Assembly (NCBI GenBank): GCA_046329585.1
Contig: JAXLUI010000001.1
Coordinates: 186,001-250,000, forward strand
Source: DLKC01 sp002478885
GTDB lineage: Bacteria > Bacteroidota > Bacteroidia > Chitinophagales > Chitinophagaceae
Length of the DNA: 64,000 nucleotides
Direction: 5' to 3'
Below, in pieces: positions 45,958 through 55,467 of this stretch. Below the pieces are notes generated by a model that saw only the letters and a program-made list of their open reading frames with translations, made no database searches and was not told the DNA's origin. The position numbers were made by a program, and so were the translations under genes. Position 1 is the first letter of the stretch. Every line of letters starts with the position of its first letter.

Positions 45958-46695
45958 TCAGCGTTTGCGCAATTCATCTTTTGCAAGCCCTATCCAATAC
46001 CGGTTACTTTTCAATTCTGTTTTGCCAAGCTGAGATTCTTCTTCTACCATACTGCTGAAGAGTTCCCGTGCTTCTGCAGAACGGTCATGTCGCAAAAGAA
46101 AAAGCCCGTATTGATAGCGTGCTTCAAAATAGGAAAATCGTGCTTTCATCTTTTTGAACTCTTCTTCCGCCTGTGCCGGATTCCCGGTGAATTCCAGCGC
46201 AGTTGCATAGGCAATATGCGCTTTTGATCTCGCAAACTGTGGCCGCTGGTATACTTTTCGTGCAAGTGGTACAATCTGCCCGTAATCGTTTAGTGCTGAA
46301 TAAGCTAAAATAAGCTGGTAAATAACGTATTCATTGTCGGTAAAAGTGCCGGTGAGACAGCTTTTGTACATATCGATTGCTTTGTCTGTATCCCCGTTGG
46401 AAAGGTACGCGTCGGCTAACGCCACCCTGTTGTTAAAAGTATCGCTGAATTTCAATTGCTGCTCCAGCTTTTTGATACTGCCGCCCGGGTTAATAATGGT
46501 GCTCACCCCGGTCTGAACCTGTTTTATATCGCTGTCGCGGAACATTTCCATAAAAATATACGCAATACTGCCTATCAATGGCAGGAAAATGATCGCGACA
46601 ATCCAGGTGGAGTTTTTGCCTTTGCGCAAACAATGAATAACGCAAATCGCCTGTAACGCAAGAATTAGATAATAATAGCTACCGCCTGAAAACAT
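45958..46695 (-). CDS. Membrane protein with PLDc_N segment and TPR repeats
   Basis: The 245-aa product starts with two hydrophobic helices (YYYLILALQAICVIHCL and WIVAIIFLPLIGSIAYIFME). The second ends in the Pro-x-x-Gly-x-x-x-Tyr pattern of the phospholipase D-nuclease N-terminal domain, here used as an anchor. Residues 75-235 contain about four TPR-like helix pairs (ALADAYLSNGDTDKAIDMYK; AYATALEFTGNPAQAEEEFK). TPR arrays hold partner proteins; the partner is unknown. It converges with the HGSNAT-like gene across 65 nt. Confidence 0.85.
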   Translation of the reverse strand: MFSGGSYYYLILALQAICVIHCLRKGKNSTWIVAIIFLPLIGSIAYIFMEMFRDSDIKQVQTGVSTIINPGGSIKKLEQQLKFSDTFNNRVALADAYLSNGDTDKAIDMYKSCLTGTFTDNEYVIYQLILAYSALNDYGQIVPLARKVYQRPQFARSKAHIAYATALEFTGNPAQAEEEFKKMKARFSYFEARYQYGLFLLRHDRSAEARELFSSMVEEESQLGKTELKSNRYWIGLAKDELRKR

Positions 46696-46881
46696 ATACC
46701 CGGGTGAATTTGCTTTTAAGGCATCAAATGTAGAATTATCAGTAAAACAGAAAAGTTTTTATTTACCCCGGAACTGAAAAGGCCAGTACCGGTAACCTGG
46801 AAATTAATCAGCAGATTTAACAATCCGGCCACTAAACTTTCGTTCATCGATACAGTCTCATTAACGCAAAAAAAGAACAAC

Positions 46882-47667
46882 ATGAAAAGACTGATATTGC
46901 TGACCGCGTTGACATTGGTGACTTGTTCGCTGTTTGCCCAACGCTATTACCGCAAAGGGTATGTGAGAACGTCGCATGTAGTGGTAGCCAGGCCGCCGGT
47001 TTATGTGAGCAGGCCGCCAGTCGTAGTAAGCCGCCCGCCGGTATTTGTGCACCCGGCACCGGTAGTCGTTGCGAGGCCCCCGGCTTATTACCCGTATCAT
47101 AATATCTCTTTCCGTTTTTACGGGGGATCATTCTACCGGCCTTATGGCAGCTACTGGAGGGTTACCCCACCGCCAATCGGACTACATATTAATTTTCTGC
47201 CCTTTGGTTGCATGCCAATGTATGTAGGCCCTTCTATGTACTACTATGGCAACGGTTCTTATTACAGGCAAACTGATGGCCGTAACTATGAAGTCGTAGA
47301 CCCGCCAATGGGCGCGACATTGTCGGAACTGCCAAAAGGAGCTAAAAGCACGTTGGTAAATGGCGAACAGTTTTATGAATTGAACGGCACTTACTATAAG
47401 AAAACTACCAACGACAAAGGCAGTACCGTGTACGTGGTTACCGGCAAGAACGGCACAATCAACAACACGCCTGAAGCGGCACCGGAAACATTTGTTCCGC
47501 AGCAGGGCGACATCATTGACCAGTTGCCGGAGCGTTGCAAAACAGTGGAGATAAACGGCACAACCTATTATGTAAGCCCGGATGATATTTATTACCAGGC
47601 CGTTGACCAGGATGGCGTAACAAGATACCATGTCGTAAGTAACCCAACCAATGACATAAAGGGATAA
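46882..47667 (+). CDS. DUF6515 family secreted protein with Pro-rich repeats
   Basis: The 261-aa product has a signal peptide (MKRLILLTALTLVTCSLFAQ). Residues about 33-70 repeat a short unit of the type VVVARPPVYVSRPPV several times. The C-terminal part has the DUF6515 pattern twice: PPMGATLSELPKGAKSTLV with NGEQFYELNGTYYK, and then IIDQLPERCKTVEINGTTYY. A membrane or cell-wall surface role is assumed, but no function is known. A classical terminator lies 27 nt after its stop. Confidence 0.88.
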   Translation: MKRLILLTALTLVTCSLFAQRYYRKGYVRTSHVVVARPPVYVSRPPVVVSRPPVFVHPAPVVVARPPAYYPYHNISFRFYGGSFYRPYGSYWRVTPPPIGLHINFLPFGCMPMYVGPSMYYYGNGSYYRQTDGRNYEVVDPPMGATLSELPKGAKSTLVNGEQFYELNGTYYKKTTNDKGSTVYVVTGKNGTINNTPEAAPETFVPQQGDIIDQLPERCKTVEINGTTYYVSPDDIYYQAVDQDGVTRYHVVSNPTNDIKG

Positions 47668-47694
47668 AAGCGTTACGGCTATTTTATATTCTCC

Positions 47695-47727
47695 GGCCGG
47701 CACTGCCAATGCAGTGCCGGCCTTTTT
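47695..47727 (+). terminator. Rho-independent terminator after the DUF6515 gene
   Basis: GGCCGGCACTGC (47695-47706) and GCAGTGCCGGCC (47711-47722) form a perfect 12-bp GC-rich stem with a 4-nt loop (CAAT) followed by TTTTT. Confidence 0.95.
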
Positions 47728-47743
47728 GTTGCCCCCCTTTCCA

Positions 47744-47848
47744 TTCCGTTATGCCCTTCCCGCTCTTAAGTTTGCCGGTTCACCTCTCAGGTTTCATATC
47801 TCACGCTTTCCCCTTCACCTCTGCCGTCTCACGATTCACGTCTGCCGT
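47744..47848. repeat. Degenerate heptanucleotide array
   Basis: From 47744 to 47848 the sequence falls into 15 successive 7-bp units without a slip. The clearest part, ten units at 47779-47848, includes TTCACCT, CTCACGA, TTCACGT and CTGCCGT (twice each for TTCACCT and CTGCCGT). The consensus is about YTCACGT, with a strong C+T bias on the + strand. It follows directly after the terminator of the DUF6515 gene. Short heptameric repeats of this kind are known from other bacteria such as cyanobacteria; their role is unknown. Confidence 0.75.
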
Positions 47849-48167
47849 GACATCTAGCGCCCCCTGCCTCCCGTTCCCTACCTGGCGGATACCCGGTACA
47901 TAACTGGTACATACGCCGTATTAAAAGCGCACAATATGAGTGGCTGGTATTGTTTAAGGGGGGTGGTTCCGGGGACATAACTTGCCCATACTTAAGGTTG
48001 CCATGGAAACGGGACTGTGAACTGAGCGTAGCAACAGGCGATGCCAAAAGCGCCGGTGCCGGCGACCAAAAAACATTCTTACATTGAGTTCCTGTAAAAA
48101 TATTGCAGTATTAGCGTGCATCCGTTATTTTCGGCAATATTTTAATGTAACGCATTAAACATACATT
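47849..48167. other. Intergenic region before the aminopeptidase gene
   Basis: These 319 bases hold a short direct repeat GGTACATA (near 47896 and 47908) and, near 48027-48070, a sequence (GCGTAGCAACAGGCGATGCC) that resembles a badly worn copy of the dispersed element in + orientation. No gene was seen. Confidence 0.35.
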
Positions 48168-49766
48168 ATGCAAAAGATAAACATTCTTATTGTATTGATC
48201 GCAACAACACTCTCGGTATCAGCACAGAACAGTTTGCCCGATGATTATCTTACCAAAGAATTTCATGCAGGCCGCCGCGACGCACTGCGCAAATTGATGC
48301 CGGCTAATTCAGTTACAGTTGTATTTGCTTACCCTGAAAGAGTGTTTTCCAGAGATGTAAACTATCCCTATCACCAGAACCCTGACCTATATTATTTTAC
48401 CGGTTACAAAGAGCCTGACGCTGTATTGTTAATCTTTAAGGAAGATCAGCACCGCGGCGATACAGCGTACAACGAATTATTTTTTGTAAGAAAACGCAAC
48501 GCTTTGCAGGAACAATGGACCGGCAGGCGACTTGGTGCAGAAGGCGTACAGCAGAAGCTAGGGTTTAAATATGCCTATACATCAGATGAGTTTAAAAATT
48601 ACCCGGTTGACTTTACGAAATTCAGTAACATTTTTTACGACAATCTCCCCGACGACCTGGGTTCGGGAACCATGGGGTCGCTGGTAAAAGCTTTTACCGA
48701 AAAAGCGCATATTACAAAGCCCGATAATAAATACATAGCCCAGGCCTATAGCATGCTGGTGAACAGTACAACTCCTTCTAATCTTGCAGCAAGGATTAAA
48801 CGGATAAAGACGGGTATGTCGACCGTTGATGACAGCGAGTATAAAAATGACCCTCTATTGCTTCAACTTGTTAACCAGCCCGATTCTGCAACGCTTGCTG
48901 ATGTAGTGAGAAAAATAAAAGAACATCCGTCGCCATCATTTGGCTACAATCAATTGGTTGCTTCGCTGAGAGAAATTAAAACCCCCGAGGAACTGGCGTT
49001 ATTACGCAAGTCTGTAACGCTTTCGGCCGTTGCGCACGCAGAAGTGATGAGAGCAATTAATGAGGAAATGTCAGAAACAGAAATAGAAGGCATGTTTGAA
49101 TATGTTCATAAAAAATATGGTGCCGAGGCGGAGGGTTATCCCCCGATCGTTGGTGCCGGCGCCAATGGATGTATACTGCATTATATCGAAAACAATGTAA
49201 CCAGGGTCGACAACCAGTTGGTGCTGATGGATGTTGCATCAGAATACCATGGCTATTCTGCCGACATAACAAGAACGATTCCCGCCAACGGCAAATTTAC
49301 CAGTGATCAGAAAGCGATCTATGATCTCGTATACAATGCCCAGGAAGCCGTATTCCCGCTCTGCAAAGAAGGAACACCTTTTTCAAGCCTGAATGAAAAA
49401 GCAACGGAAGTGCTGGCAGAGGGACTGCTTGACCTGGGAATTATCAAAGACAAAAAAGATGTCTCCCTGTATTATATCCACGGTTGCTCACATCATATGG
49501 GGCTCGATGTGCACGATAAAAGTGTTACCCCGGTTTTGCAGCAGAATATGGTCATAACTGTTGAACCCGGTATTTATATTCCGAAAGGAAGCCCGTGCGA
49601 CCCTAAATGGTGGGACATCGCTGTGCGTATTGAAGACGATGTGGTAATTGGCAAAGCCGATTGCGAAATCTTGTCCAAAGCGGCACCAAGAAAAGCATCG
49701 GACGTGGAAGCCATGACTGCTAAAAAAAGCCCCTTTAACAATATGTCGTTTCCTTCATTAAAATAA
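48168..49766 (+). CDS. Xaa-Pro aminopeptidase (aminopeptidase P, M24B), exported
   Basis: The 532-aa protein has a signal peptide (MQKINILIVLIATTLSVSAQ). An N-terminal creatinase-like domain (NPDLYYFTGYKEPDAVLLIF) precedes the pita-bread catalytic domain. Metal ligands fit the family: Asp355 in LMDVAS, Asp366 in ADITRT, His442 in HGCSHHMGLDVHD, Glu in VEPGIYIP and Glu in VRIEDDVVI. The enzyme removes an N-terminal residue that precedes proline, here probably in the periplasm. It has its own long upstream gap. Confidence 0.94.
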   Translation: MQKINILIVLIATTLSVSAQNSLPDDYLTKEFHAGRRDALRKLMPANSVTVVFAYPERVFSRDVNYPYHQNPDLYYFTGYKEPDAVLLIFKEDQHRGDTAYNELFFVRKRNALQEQWTGRRLGAEGVQQKLGFKYAYTSDEFKNYPVDFTKFSNIFYDNLPDDLGSGTMGSLVKAFTEKAHITKPDNKYIAQAYSMLVNSTTPSNLAARIKRIKTGMSTVDDSEYKNDPLLLQLVNQPDSATLADVVRKIKEHPSPSFGYNQLVASLREIKTPEELALLRKSVTLSAVAHAEVMRAINEEMSETEIEGMFEYVHKKYGAEAEGYPPIVGAGANGCILHYIENNVTRVDNQLVLMDVASEYHGYSADITRTIPANGKFTSDQKAIYDLVYNAQEAVFPLCKEGTPFSSLNEKATEVLAEGLLDLGIIKDKKDVSLYYIHGCSHHMGLDVHDKSVTPVLQQNMVITVEPGIYIPKGSPCDPKWWDIAVRIEDDVVIGKADCEILSKAAPRKASDVEAMTAKKSPFNNMSFPSLK

Positions 49767-49774
49767 TTTTTTAT

Positions 49775-49820
49775 AAGCCCGGCAATTAAATAAGCATTGG
49801 GATTTTGTTGCGCGACAATG
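49775..49820 (-). repeat. Degenerate copy of the dispersed element
   Basis: AAGCCCGGC starts 9 nt after the aminopeptidase stop; at the usual distance (49807) GTTGCGCGAC keeps part of the core. A fragment TTAGCAGCATTGCGAAAAGCC-like near 49860 may be the remains of a facing copy. Confidence 0.55.
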
Positions 49821-49953
49821 ACGGCTTATCCGGCATCGCATTCTGATAATGCATGGCTTTTAGCAGCATTGCGAAAAGCCAATGCAGTTTCCGGGGTATC
49901 TGTTCGAAATAGTAGCCGGTAAACCCGGAATGCAATTACAGTTGTATACAGAG

Positions 49954-51720
49954 CTATTTTATTACTACAATTTTTGTTTGCATCAAAGTGTTCGCCCCTT
50001 TCAGCCTAAGTTGATAAACCCCTGCAGAAAGCCCGGCGATGTTCAGATCGTAACCATGTTTACCCGCAGCCATATTGCCTAAAAAAGCAGTTGTTACTTT
50101 GTTCGCGACATTGTCAAAAAGCGTTATAACGATATTACTTTCTGCGGTGGGGAAAGCAAACGACAGATGCGCCGTATTCTTTACAGGATTTGGATAAACC
50201 TGCAATTGCAAAATGCTGTTCTTTGATGTATTGGCAATGTTGTTGGCGTCAGCATTTATTGCAATCGGAGCAAAGGGCGGCAGAAGACCGGTGGCTCCGC
50301 CAAACCTTGCTGCATAAATATCAGAGCCGGAACTGCCCAGGTTCCTTTCATCACTCCAGCAAGTTATCGCATAACCCTTTGTTGATGCAATCGTATAAGG
50401 CACTTCATGATTAATGATGGCATAATTGGCAATTACTGCAACGCCGTTTGCCTGCCACAACGCCGTGCCCGCCGCGCTGTAATGCTGACCGTAGATAGGA
50501 TAGTTACCTGGAGCCCAACTTCTTGTTGTATTGTAAGTAACGATAAAGCCAGTACCGCCATCCGATACAATAGTCGGATTATATTGGCTACTTGAAGCTA
50601 AATTATCAATCGTAATTCCACTGGTGCCCCACATTGGTTTTCCCTTGCTGTTTATATGCTGAACCTTAGCCCGGTAGTTACTGTCATACGCGATAAAAAT
50701 ACCCCCTTTGCTATCCGTGAGAATATCCGGCGTTTTTATGATATTATTATTACCTGTAAGCTTAGTGATATTTATGCCGCCAGCTTTCCAGGTAAAATTT
50801 CCGTTAAGATCAATTTTTTGAATAGTAAGGTCCGCATTCGATGTGTTTAATATTCCCTGTGTTAGAAAGGCGGTCATGATTGCTGAACTTGCAGAATCAT
50901 AAATAATGCGGTGCGCCGGCTCATAGTTTTGGTTGACATAAATATCTGAAACAAGCAGGCCTGAGCTTCCCCACATATAAGAACCGTTGGCAGCCAGCCT
51001 TTCCATATAAAAAGAACCGCCGCCCAAACTACTAAAACCTACAACGGCAGTGCCAGCACCGGTATTCTGGATAGTTGACCGGTATCCATCGAACTGTGCT
51101 AATAATGGCAACCCGACGCCGGTGCTTCCCCAAACCAGATTCCCTGAAGCATTTATATGTTGGGCATAAATAAATACAGGGCTGTTATATGCCTGCCATG
51201 TTATAAATGCACCCCCGGAACCATCAGGGCTAATACCGTCCTGTTCAGGGTCGCCGATCCAATCCAGGCGTGAATCAACGAGGTCGGTAATCTTAACAGC
51301 ATTAGGCCAAAGTGCCGTGCCGCCTGCATTAATATGTTGGGCGTATAGTTGCCTTGCCCCGCCATTAACCGCCATTTCATAAACAATAATTGCTCCACCA
51401 AAACCATCTGCTACTATTGCACTGTTGTCGGCACCGGTACCACCAGCCAAAGCCGGATCGTATACAACAATGCCATTTGCTGGCCATGCCATTTTTCCGG
51501 TGCGGGTTATTCTTTGTGCATAAACAGCAGCAAGCGGGTTTGGGGCACGCTCATCAACCCAGGTAAAAATGGCTCCGCCGCTGCCATCACTGCAACTGCG
51601 GGCGTAGAACTGGTTACGGGCTGCATTGCAAACGATATTTCTGGTAAGGCTATCGCTATTCCATTGTGAAAACGCAGAATAACTGATAAAGAGCAGAAGG
51701 CCGAAAGAAAAACCTTTCAT
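49954..51720 (-). CDS. Secreted repeat protein, probable beta-propeller, with T9SS sorting domain
   Basis: The start at 51720 (MKGFSFGLLLFISYSAFSQ) gives a signal peptide and 588 aa; the longer frame up to 52002 reads through a repeat copy. At least seven repeats contain a variant of G-x-x-x-W-x-x-x-G-x-x-I (KMAWPANGIVV, NLVWGSTGVGL, SYMWGSSGLLV, NFTWKAGGINI, KPMWGTSGITI, TALWQANGVAV), each with a SDGSGGAFITW-like strand ahead of it, which fits propeller blades. The C-terminus LQVYPNPVKNTAHLSF to GVYQLRLKGANTLMQTKIVV is a type A T9SS sorting domain. No enzyme motif is visible. Confidence 0.85.
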   Translation of the reverse strand: MKGFSFGLLLFISYSAFSQWNSDSLTRNIVCNAARNQFYARSCSDGSGGAIFTWVDERAPNPLAAVYAQRITRTGKMAWPANGIVVYDPALAGGTGADNSAIVADGFGGAIIVYEMAVNGGARQLYAQHINAGGTALWPNAVKITDLVDSRLDWIGDPEQDGISPDGSGGAFITWQAYNSPVFIYAQHINASGNLVWGSTGVGLPLLAQFDGYRSTIQNTGAGTAVVGFSSLGGGSFYMERLAANGSYMWGSSGLLVSDIYVNQNYEPAHRIIYDSASSAIMTAFLTQGILNTSNADLTIQKIDLNGNFTWKAGGINITKLTGNNNIIKTPDILTDSKGGIFIAYDSNYRAKVQHINSKGKPMWGTSGITIDNLASSSQYNPTIVSDGGTGFIVTYNTTRSWAPGNYPIYGQHYSAAGTALWQANGVAVIANYAIINHEVPYTIASTKGYAITCWSDERNLGSSGSDIYAARFGGATGLLPPFAPIAINADANNIANTSKNSILQLQVYPNPVKNTAHLSFAFPTAESNIVITLFDNVANKVTTAFLGNMAAGKHGYDLNIAGLSAGVYQLRLKGANTLMQTKIVVIK

Positions 51721-51983
51721 AAGTAATATGATTTGATAGGCTAACGAAATTGAAGCAAAGAAATCACTCCCGCAATCCTCTTTTTGAGTGAGTGCTGTTG
51801 CTATGATTCCTGAAGATTTGCACGCTGTAGAATAATGCCGGAACCGGTCTTTGTTCTTTACTGCATCGCCTTTTGTATCACTGGCATATGCTGCTTTATA
51901 TAAAACAGCATCATTAAGCGTGAAACTACGAACGTGAATTGCACAGACCTGACCACATATGGCTGACGAAAACAATTCCAGCA

Positions 51984-52034
51984 GCCGATGTGTGCGACGC
52001 AACAGGTTTTGATGGATGTTTTACAGCCGGGACA
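51984..52034 (+). repeat. Dispersed intergenic element, subfamily A
   Basis: Core GCCGATGTGTGCGACGCAAC at 51984-52003, 22 nt middle, then GCCGGGACA. It lies in the 401-nt divergent gap between the propeller protein and the lipoprotein gene, which holds no other recognisable feature apart from a weak TATCTTCA box at about 52096. Confidence 0.85.
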
Positions 52035-52121
52035 CAAAAAGAACCTGCCACATTTTATAAAACAGGCAACTGGCAGATACTTGACAAATGTTCTTATCTT
52101 CAAAAAGGCAAAGTTGTTTGT

Positions 52122-53210
52122 ATGCTGCTTAATTTGAAAAAAATTACTTTCACTACGTTGTTGCTGATTGTTCCGCTTTGCGTATTGTATTTAATTAGCT
52201 GCCAGAAAGAATTAAAAGATGAGCGTAAACAAGCCATATTCACCAGTGAGGCTAACGGAGTGTGTCTGGGTGTTTCTGCGGTAGGTTTATACTTTCGCGG
52301 CCTTCCACTGAATGACAGTAATTACCTCCGCTTTTCGGTGAATGTGAGTCGCACTGGTAGTTATGATATCAGCACCGACACCGCCGGCGGAATATATTTT
52401 GCTGCATCGGGAAGCTTTGAGACGGCAGGTGCCCAACAAATATTATTAAAAGCGTACGGTGTTCCTCAAAACGCCGGCAGCTTTAATTTTAAGGTAATAA
52501 ATAGTTCCTGCAGCCTGCCCCTCGTCATTCACGAGCCGCTTCTTTCATTTGGAGATTTTCAATTCATAAATACAGGTGGCGTTTGTAATAGTCCACAAAT
52601 AAACGGGGCGTTTATCGAAGGCATGAACACGGCGCCTTCAAATAATGTAACGCTAAAGGTGCAGGTACTAAATAAAGGCAAATACGTTTTCGGTACCGAT
52701 ACAATCAATGGCATTTATTTTTATGGGGCTGGTGAATTTTCAGATACCGGCTTGCAGGAAATTCCGCTTTATGCTTTTGGCACACCCCAACATAAAGGTG
52801 TTTATTCTTATTACCCGGCAACCACAACAACTACCTGTAGTTTTGATATAACAGTAGAAGATCCGGCATCGGCTGCTGACTATTCCATTATTGCAGGGGC
52901 TGGTGATCCCGGCAGCTGCTATTATACCGTTACCGGGAATTATGTTACTGATCTTGCGCTGACCAAAGCAAACAACGCAACGATAGCCATCAATGTTGAC
53001 AAATTGGGGACCTATACAATCATGACCAACCTTGTAAATGGAATGGTTTTTTCGGCCAGCGGCACATTTGATACAAAGGGCAGACAGGTAATAAACATTT
53101 ATGGAACCGGCACGCCGGTTGAAAAGGGCCAGTTTGAGTTGACTCCTGCAATTTTTGGTCCGCACCTGCAAACGCAGGATGCATGCACATTCCAGGTTAC
53201 TGTCTTCTGA
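52122..53210 (+). CDS. Lipoprotein with three Ig-like repeats
   Basis: The start at 52122 (MLLNLKKITFTTLLLIVPLC) gives 362 aa, with lipobox LISC and Cys27. The mature part consists of three repeats of about 95-110 residues (near 48-140, 154-250 and 265-362). Each opens with a Cys and has the order: N-x-V-x-L-x-V-x-V, G-x-Y-x-I-x-T-x-x-x-NG-x-x-F, GTPVEKG-type turn and a final C-x-F-x-V-x-V. Compare YVFGTDTINGIYFYGAGEFS with YTIMTNLVNGMVFSASGTFD. The fold is likely beta-sandwich with one disulfide per repeat. The family was not recognised; a surface adhesin or binding role is a guess. Confidence 0.82.
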   Translation: MLLNLKKITFTTLLLIVPLCVLYLISCQKELKDERKQAIFTSEANGVCLGVSAVGLYFRGLPLNDSNYLRFSVNVSRTGSYDISTDTAGGIYFAASGSFETAGAQQILLKAYGVPQNAGSFNFKVINSSCSLPLVIHEPLLSFGDFQFINTGGVCNSPQINGAFIEGMNTAPSNNVTLKVQVLNKGKYVFGTDTINGIYFYGAGEFSDTGLQEIPLYAFGTPQHKGVYSYYPATTTTTCSFDITVEDPASAADYSIIAGAGDPGSCYYTVTGNYVTDLALTKANNATIAINVDKLGTYTIMTNLVNGMVFSASGTFDTKGRQVINIYGTGTPVEKGQFELTPAIFGPHLQTQDACTFQVTVF

Positions 53211-53387
53211 ATGTGTAATAGTTATTACCCTTCAATCATGTCAAAACTAACATCTGGGATCTTATTCAGCAAGTCAATGTGATCCGGGCGCCTGCGGCTA
53301 TGCGGTGAATGAATTAGAGCAAGGAAATATATAAGGATCGCGTTTAGATGATTGCCTGCTACAGAATACTGTACTATATTCATGCTG

Positions 53388-55358
53388 ATGAAAAAGCAAA
53401 CCATCTTTTCAACTTTGATCGCAACAGCTGCACTTAGCTGTGCATTGATTGCAAGGCCGCAGCCTGATAACAACGCATTTAAAAAAATAAAACCCGTTGA
53501 CGAAAAGCTTCTGCCACTTGCTTTTGGTTCAGTAAAACCAATGGGCTGGATCAAACAGCAACTGGCGGAAAATTTGAATGGCTTTACTGGCCATCTCGAT
53601 TCCCTGGCTCCGGACCTTATCATTAACGATGATATTTATGGTAAGGACAGGCTGGGTAAGAATATAAAGAGCAAAGACCTGGGTGCTATCGCTGAAGGCG
53701 GCGAATGGACTGTTCAATACCTGTGGTGGAATAGCGAAACACAAAGTAACTGGTGGGACGGATATATTCGTACAGCGATCCTGTTAAATGATTCAGCAGC
53801 GTTAAAAAAAGTAAAAGTTTACATCAGTCATATTCTTTCAACACAAGATGCAGACGGGTATCTCGGAATTTATGACAAAGATCTCCGCTATCATTTTAAC
53901 AATGAAAATGGTGAGCTGTGGTCAAAAACAACACTGCTAAGAGGATTGCTTGCATGGTACGAATATAGTCGCGATAAAACCGTGCTGACGGCTATCACCA
54001 GGGCTGTTGATAACGTATTAGCCAACTATCCGGTTAATCACTCGCACCCATTTTATTCTGATAAACCGTATGCTGGCGGCCTTACTCATGGCCTTATGTT
54101 TACCGATGTGCTTGAAGCATTATACAGGCTAACGGGTAACCATGACTATCTCGATTATTGCATTTTTATGTACCAGGATTTCTCTTCATTTACGCTTAGC
54201 GAAGATGCGCAATACAAAAAGTTGCTCGATACCAGCCTGTCATTTTATGGGCATGGGGTACACACTTATGAACACCTTCGAACAGTGGCAGCTGCTTATT
54301 ATGCTTCAGGCAATGACAGCCTTGCGTTGGCGTTAAAGATTTTCTTGTATAAAATAAGTAAGTACACATTACCATCAGGCGCTGCCGCGGGAGATGAGTT
54401 CATTGGCGCAAGAACAGCTGATGCAACAAACACGGGCTATGAATTTTGTTCATTGCACGAATTAATGGAAGGCTACATAAGCTTGCTTGCTAAAACCGGG
54501 AATGCATTGTATGGCGATAAAACGGAGCGGCTGTTCTTCAATGCAGCACAGGGCGCTATGCATCCATCGCAGAGTGCGATCTGTTATTTAAAAACTGACA
54601 ACTCATGGTCACTCACCGGCGGTAAAAACGGCGACACATCAGACATTCACCAAACTCGCTACCGCTACTCTCCCGTTCACAAAGAGGCTGCAGTTTGTTG
54701 TGTGCCCAATGCCGGCCGCATCGGCCCCGCTTATGTTCAAAACATGTGGATGAAAGAGCAGGGCGCTTTGGTTGCAACATTGCTTGGCCCGTGCGAACTC
54801 AGCACGTCACTAGAAGGAAACAATATTTTGATAAAAGAAACCACCGGTTATCCTTACACGAATACCGTCAGCTTTAACATAAAAACGGGTAAGCCACAAA
54901 CTTTCACAATAAAAATACGGAAGCCGTCATGGGCTACAAAGATCAGTTCATCCGCTGCTTACAAGATCGAAAATAATTTTATTGTCATTACCAGGCAGTG
55001 GAACAACAATACTGTAAACCTTAGTTTTGAAGCTTCAGCAACCATAATGCATACTGCCGGCAACGAAATTTATTTAATGTACGGGCCGCTCGTATTAGCA
55101 CATCCTATTGAGGCAAAAGAAAAAATCACCAGGCAATACAGTGTCGGAGGTTTAAAAGAATTGCAATACAGCCCTGTTAGTGACATCCGGTATCAATACA
55201 ACAGATCAGATTTACAGCTTACCCGTGTAAAAAATACAGCAACGCCTGAATTCCATGTCAACATGTTAGAGCCCGAATCGGGGAAATTAACATCGCTGAT
55301 GCTTGAGCCCATGGGTAAAACGATTCTGCGGCAGGTAACTTTTAAACTGCACGAATAA
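53388..55358 (+). CDS. Glycoside hydrolase family 127-type beta-L-arabinofuranosidase
   Basis: The start at 53388 (MKKQTIFSTLIATAALS) gives 656 aa with a signal peptide; ATG at 53382 and 53352 are in frame. The GH127 (DUF1680) barrel shows HTYEHLRTVAAAY and NTGYEFCSLHELMEGYI. The zinc ligands of the family enzyme are matched by Glu352, Cys354, Cys437 and Cys438 (the last in VCCVPNAGRIGPA), one of which serves as nucleophile in the characterised enzyme. The C-terminal beta domains (FTIKIRKPSWATKI, YLMYGPLVLAHPIE) are also typical. It should release beta-L-arabinose from plant hydroxyproline-rich glycans or similar. Confidence 0.9.
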   Translation: MKKQTIFSTLIATAALSCALIARPQPDNNAFKKIKPVDEKLLPLAFGSVKPMGWIKQQLAENLNGFTGHLDSLAPDLIINDDIYGKDRLGKNIKSKDLGAIAEGGEWTVQYLWWNSETQSNWWDGYIRTAILLNDSAALKKVKVYISHILSTQDADGYLGIYDKDLRYHFNNENGELWSKTTLLRGLLAWYEYSRDKTVLTAITRAVDNVLANYPVNHSHPFYSDKPYAGGLTHGLMFTDVLEALYRLTGNHDYLDYCIFMYQDFSSFTLSEDAQYKKLLDTSLSFYGHGVHTYEHLRTVAAAYYASGNDSLALALKIFLYKISKYTLPSGAAAGDEFIGARTADATNTGYEFCSLHELMEGYISLLAKTGNALYGDKTERLFFNAAQGAMHPSQSAICYLKTDNSWSLTGGKNGDTSDIHQTRYRYSPVHKEAAVCCVPNAGRIGPAYVQNMWMKEQGALVATLLGPCELSTSLEGNNILIKETTGYPYTNTVSFNIKTGKPQTFTIKIRKPSWATKISSSAAYKIENNFIVITRQWNNNTVNLSFEASATIMHTAGNEIYLMYGPLVLAHPIEAKEKITRQYSVGGLKELQYSPVSDIRYQYNRSDLQLTRVKNTATPEFHVNMLEPESGKLTSLMLEPMGKTILRQVTFKLHE

Positions 55359-55400
55359 TAATGTTTGAGCCAGGCACCAGGCTGACACGCCAAACAAAAA

Positions 55401-55452
55401 GTACAAGAGTGCGACGCAACGGCCGATGCCACGAAGAACTGTCGCCGGCTAC
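55401..55452 (+). repeat. Dispersed intergenic element, subfamily A
   Basis: Core GTACAAGAGTGCGACGCAAC at 55401-55420, 23 nt middle, then GCCGGCTAC. It lies between the convergent GH127 and PQQ-dehydrogenase-like genes, 15 nt from the latter's 3' end. Confidence 0.9.
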
Positions 55453-55467
55453 CAAAGAAACTTTTAC

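Noticed and set aside
46725..46732. TACATTTG on the minus strand upstream of the TPR gene as a promoter
   Set aside because: The -7 box is exact, but no TTG lies at the expected distance; the same is true at 22839.
51721..52002. N-terminal extension of the propeller protein to 52002
   Set aside because: The extension lacks signal features and includes the repeat core at 51984-52003; the internal ATG at 51720 opens a clear signal peptide.
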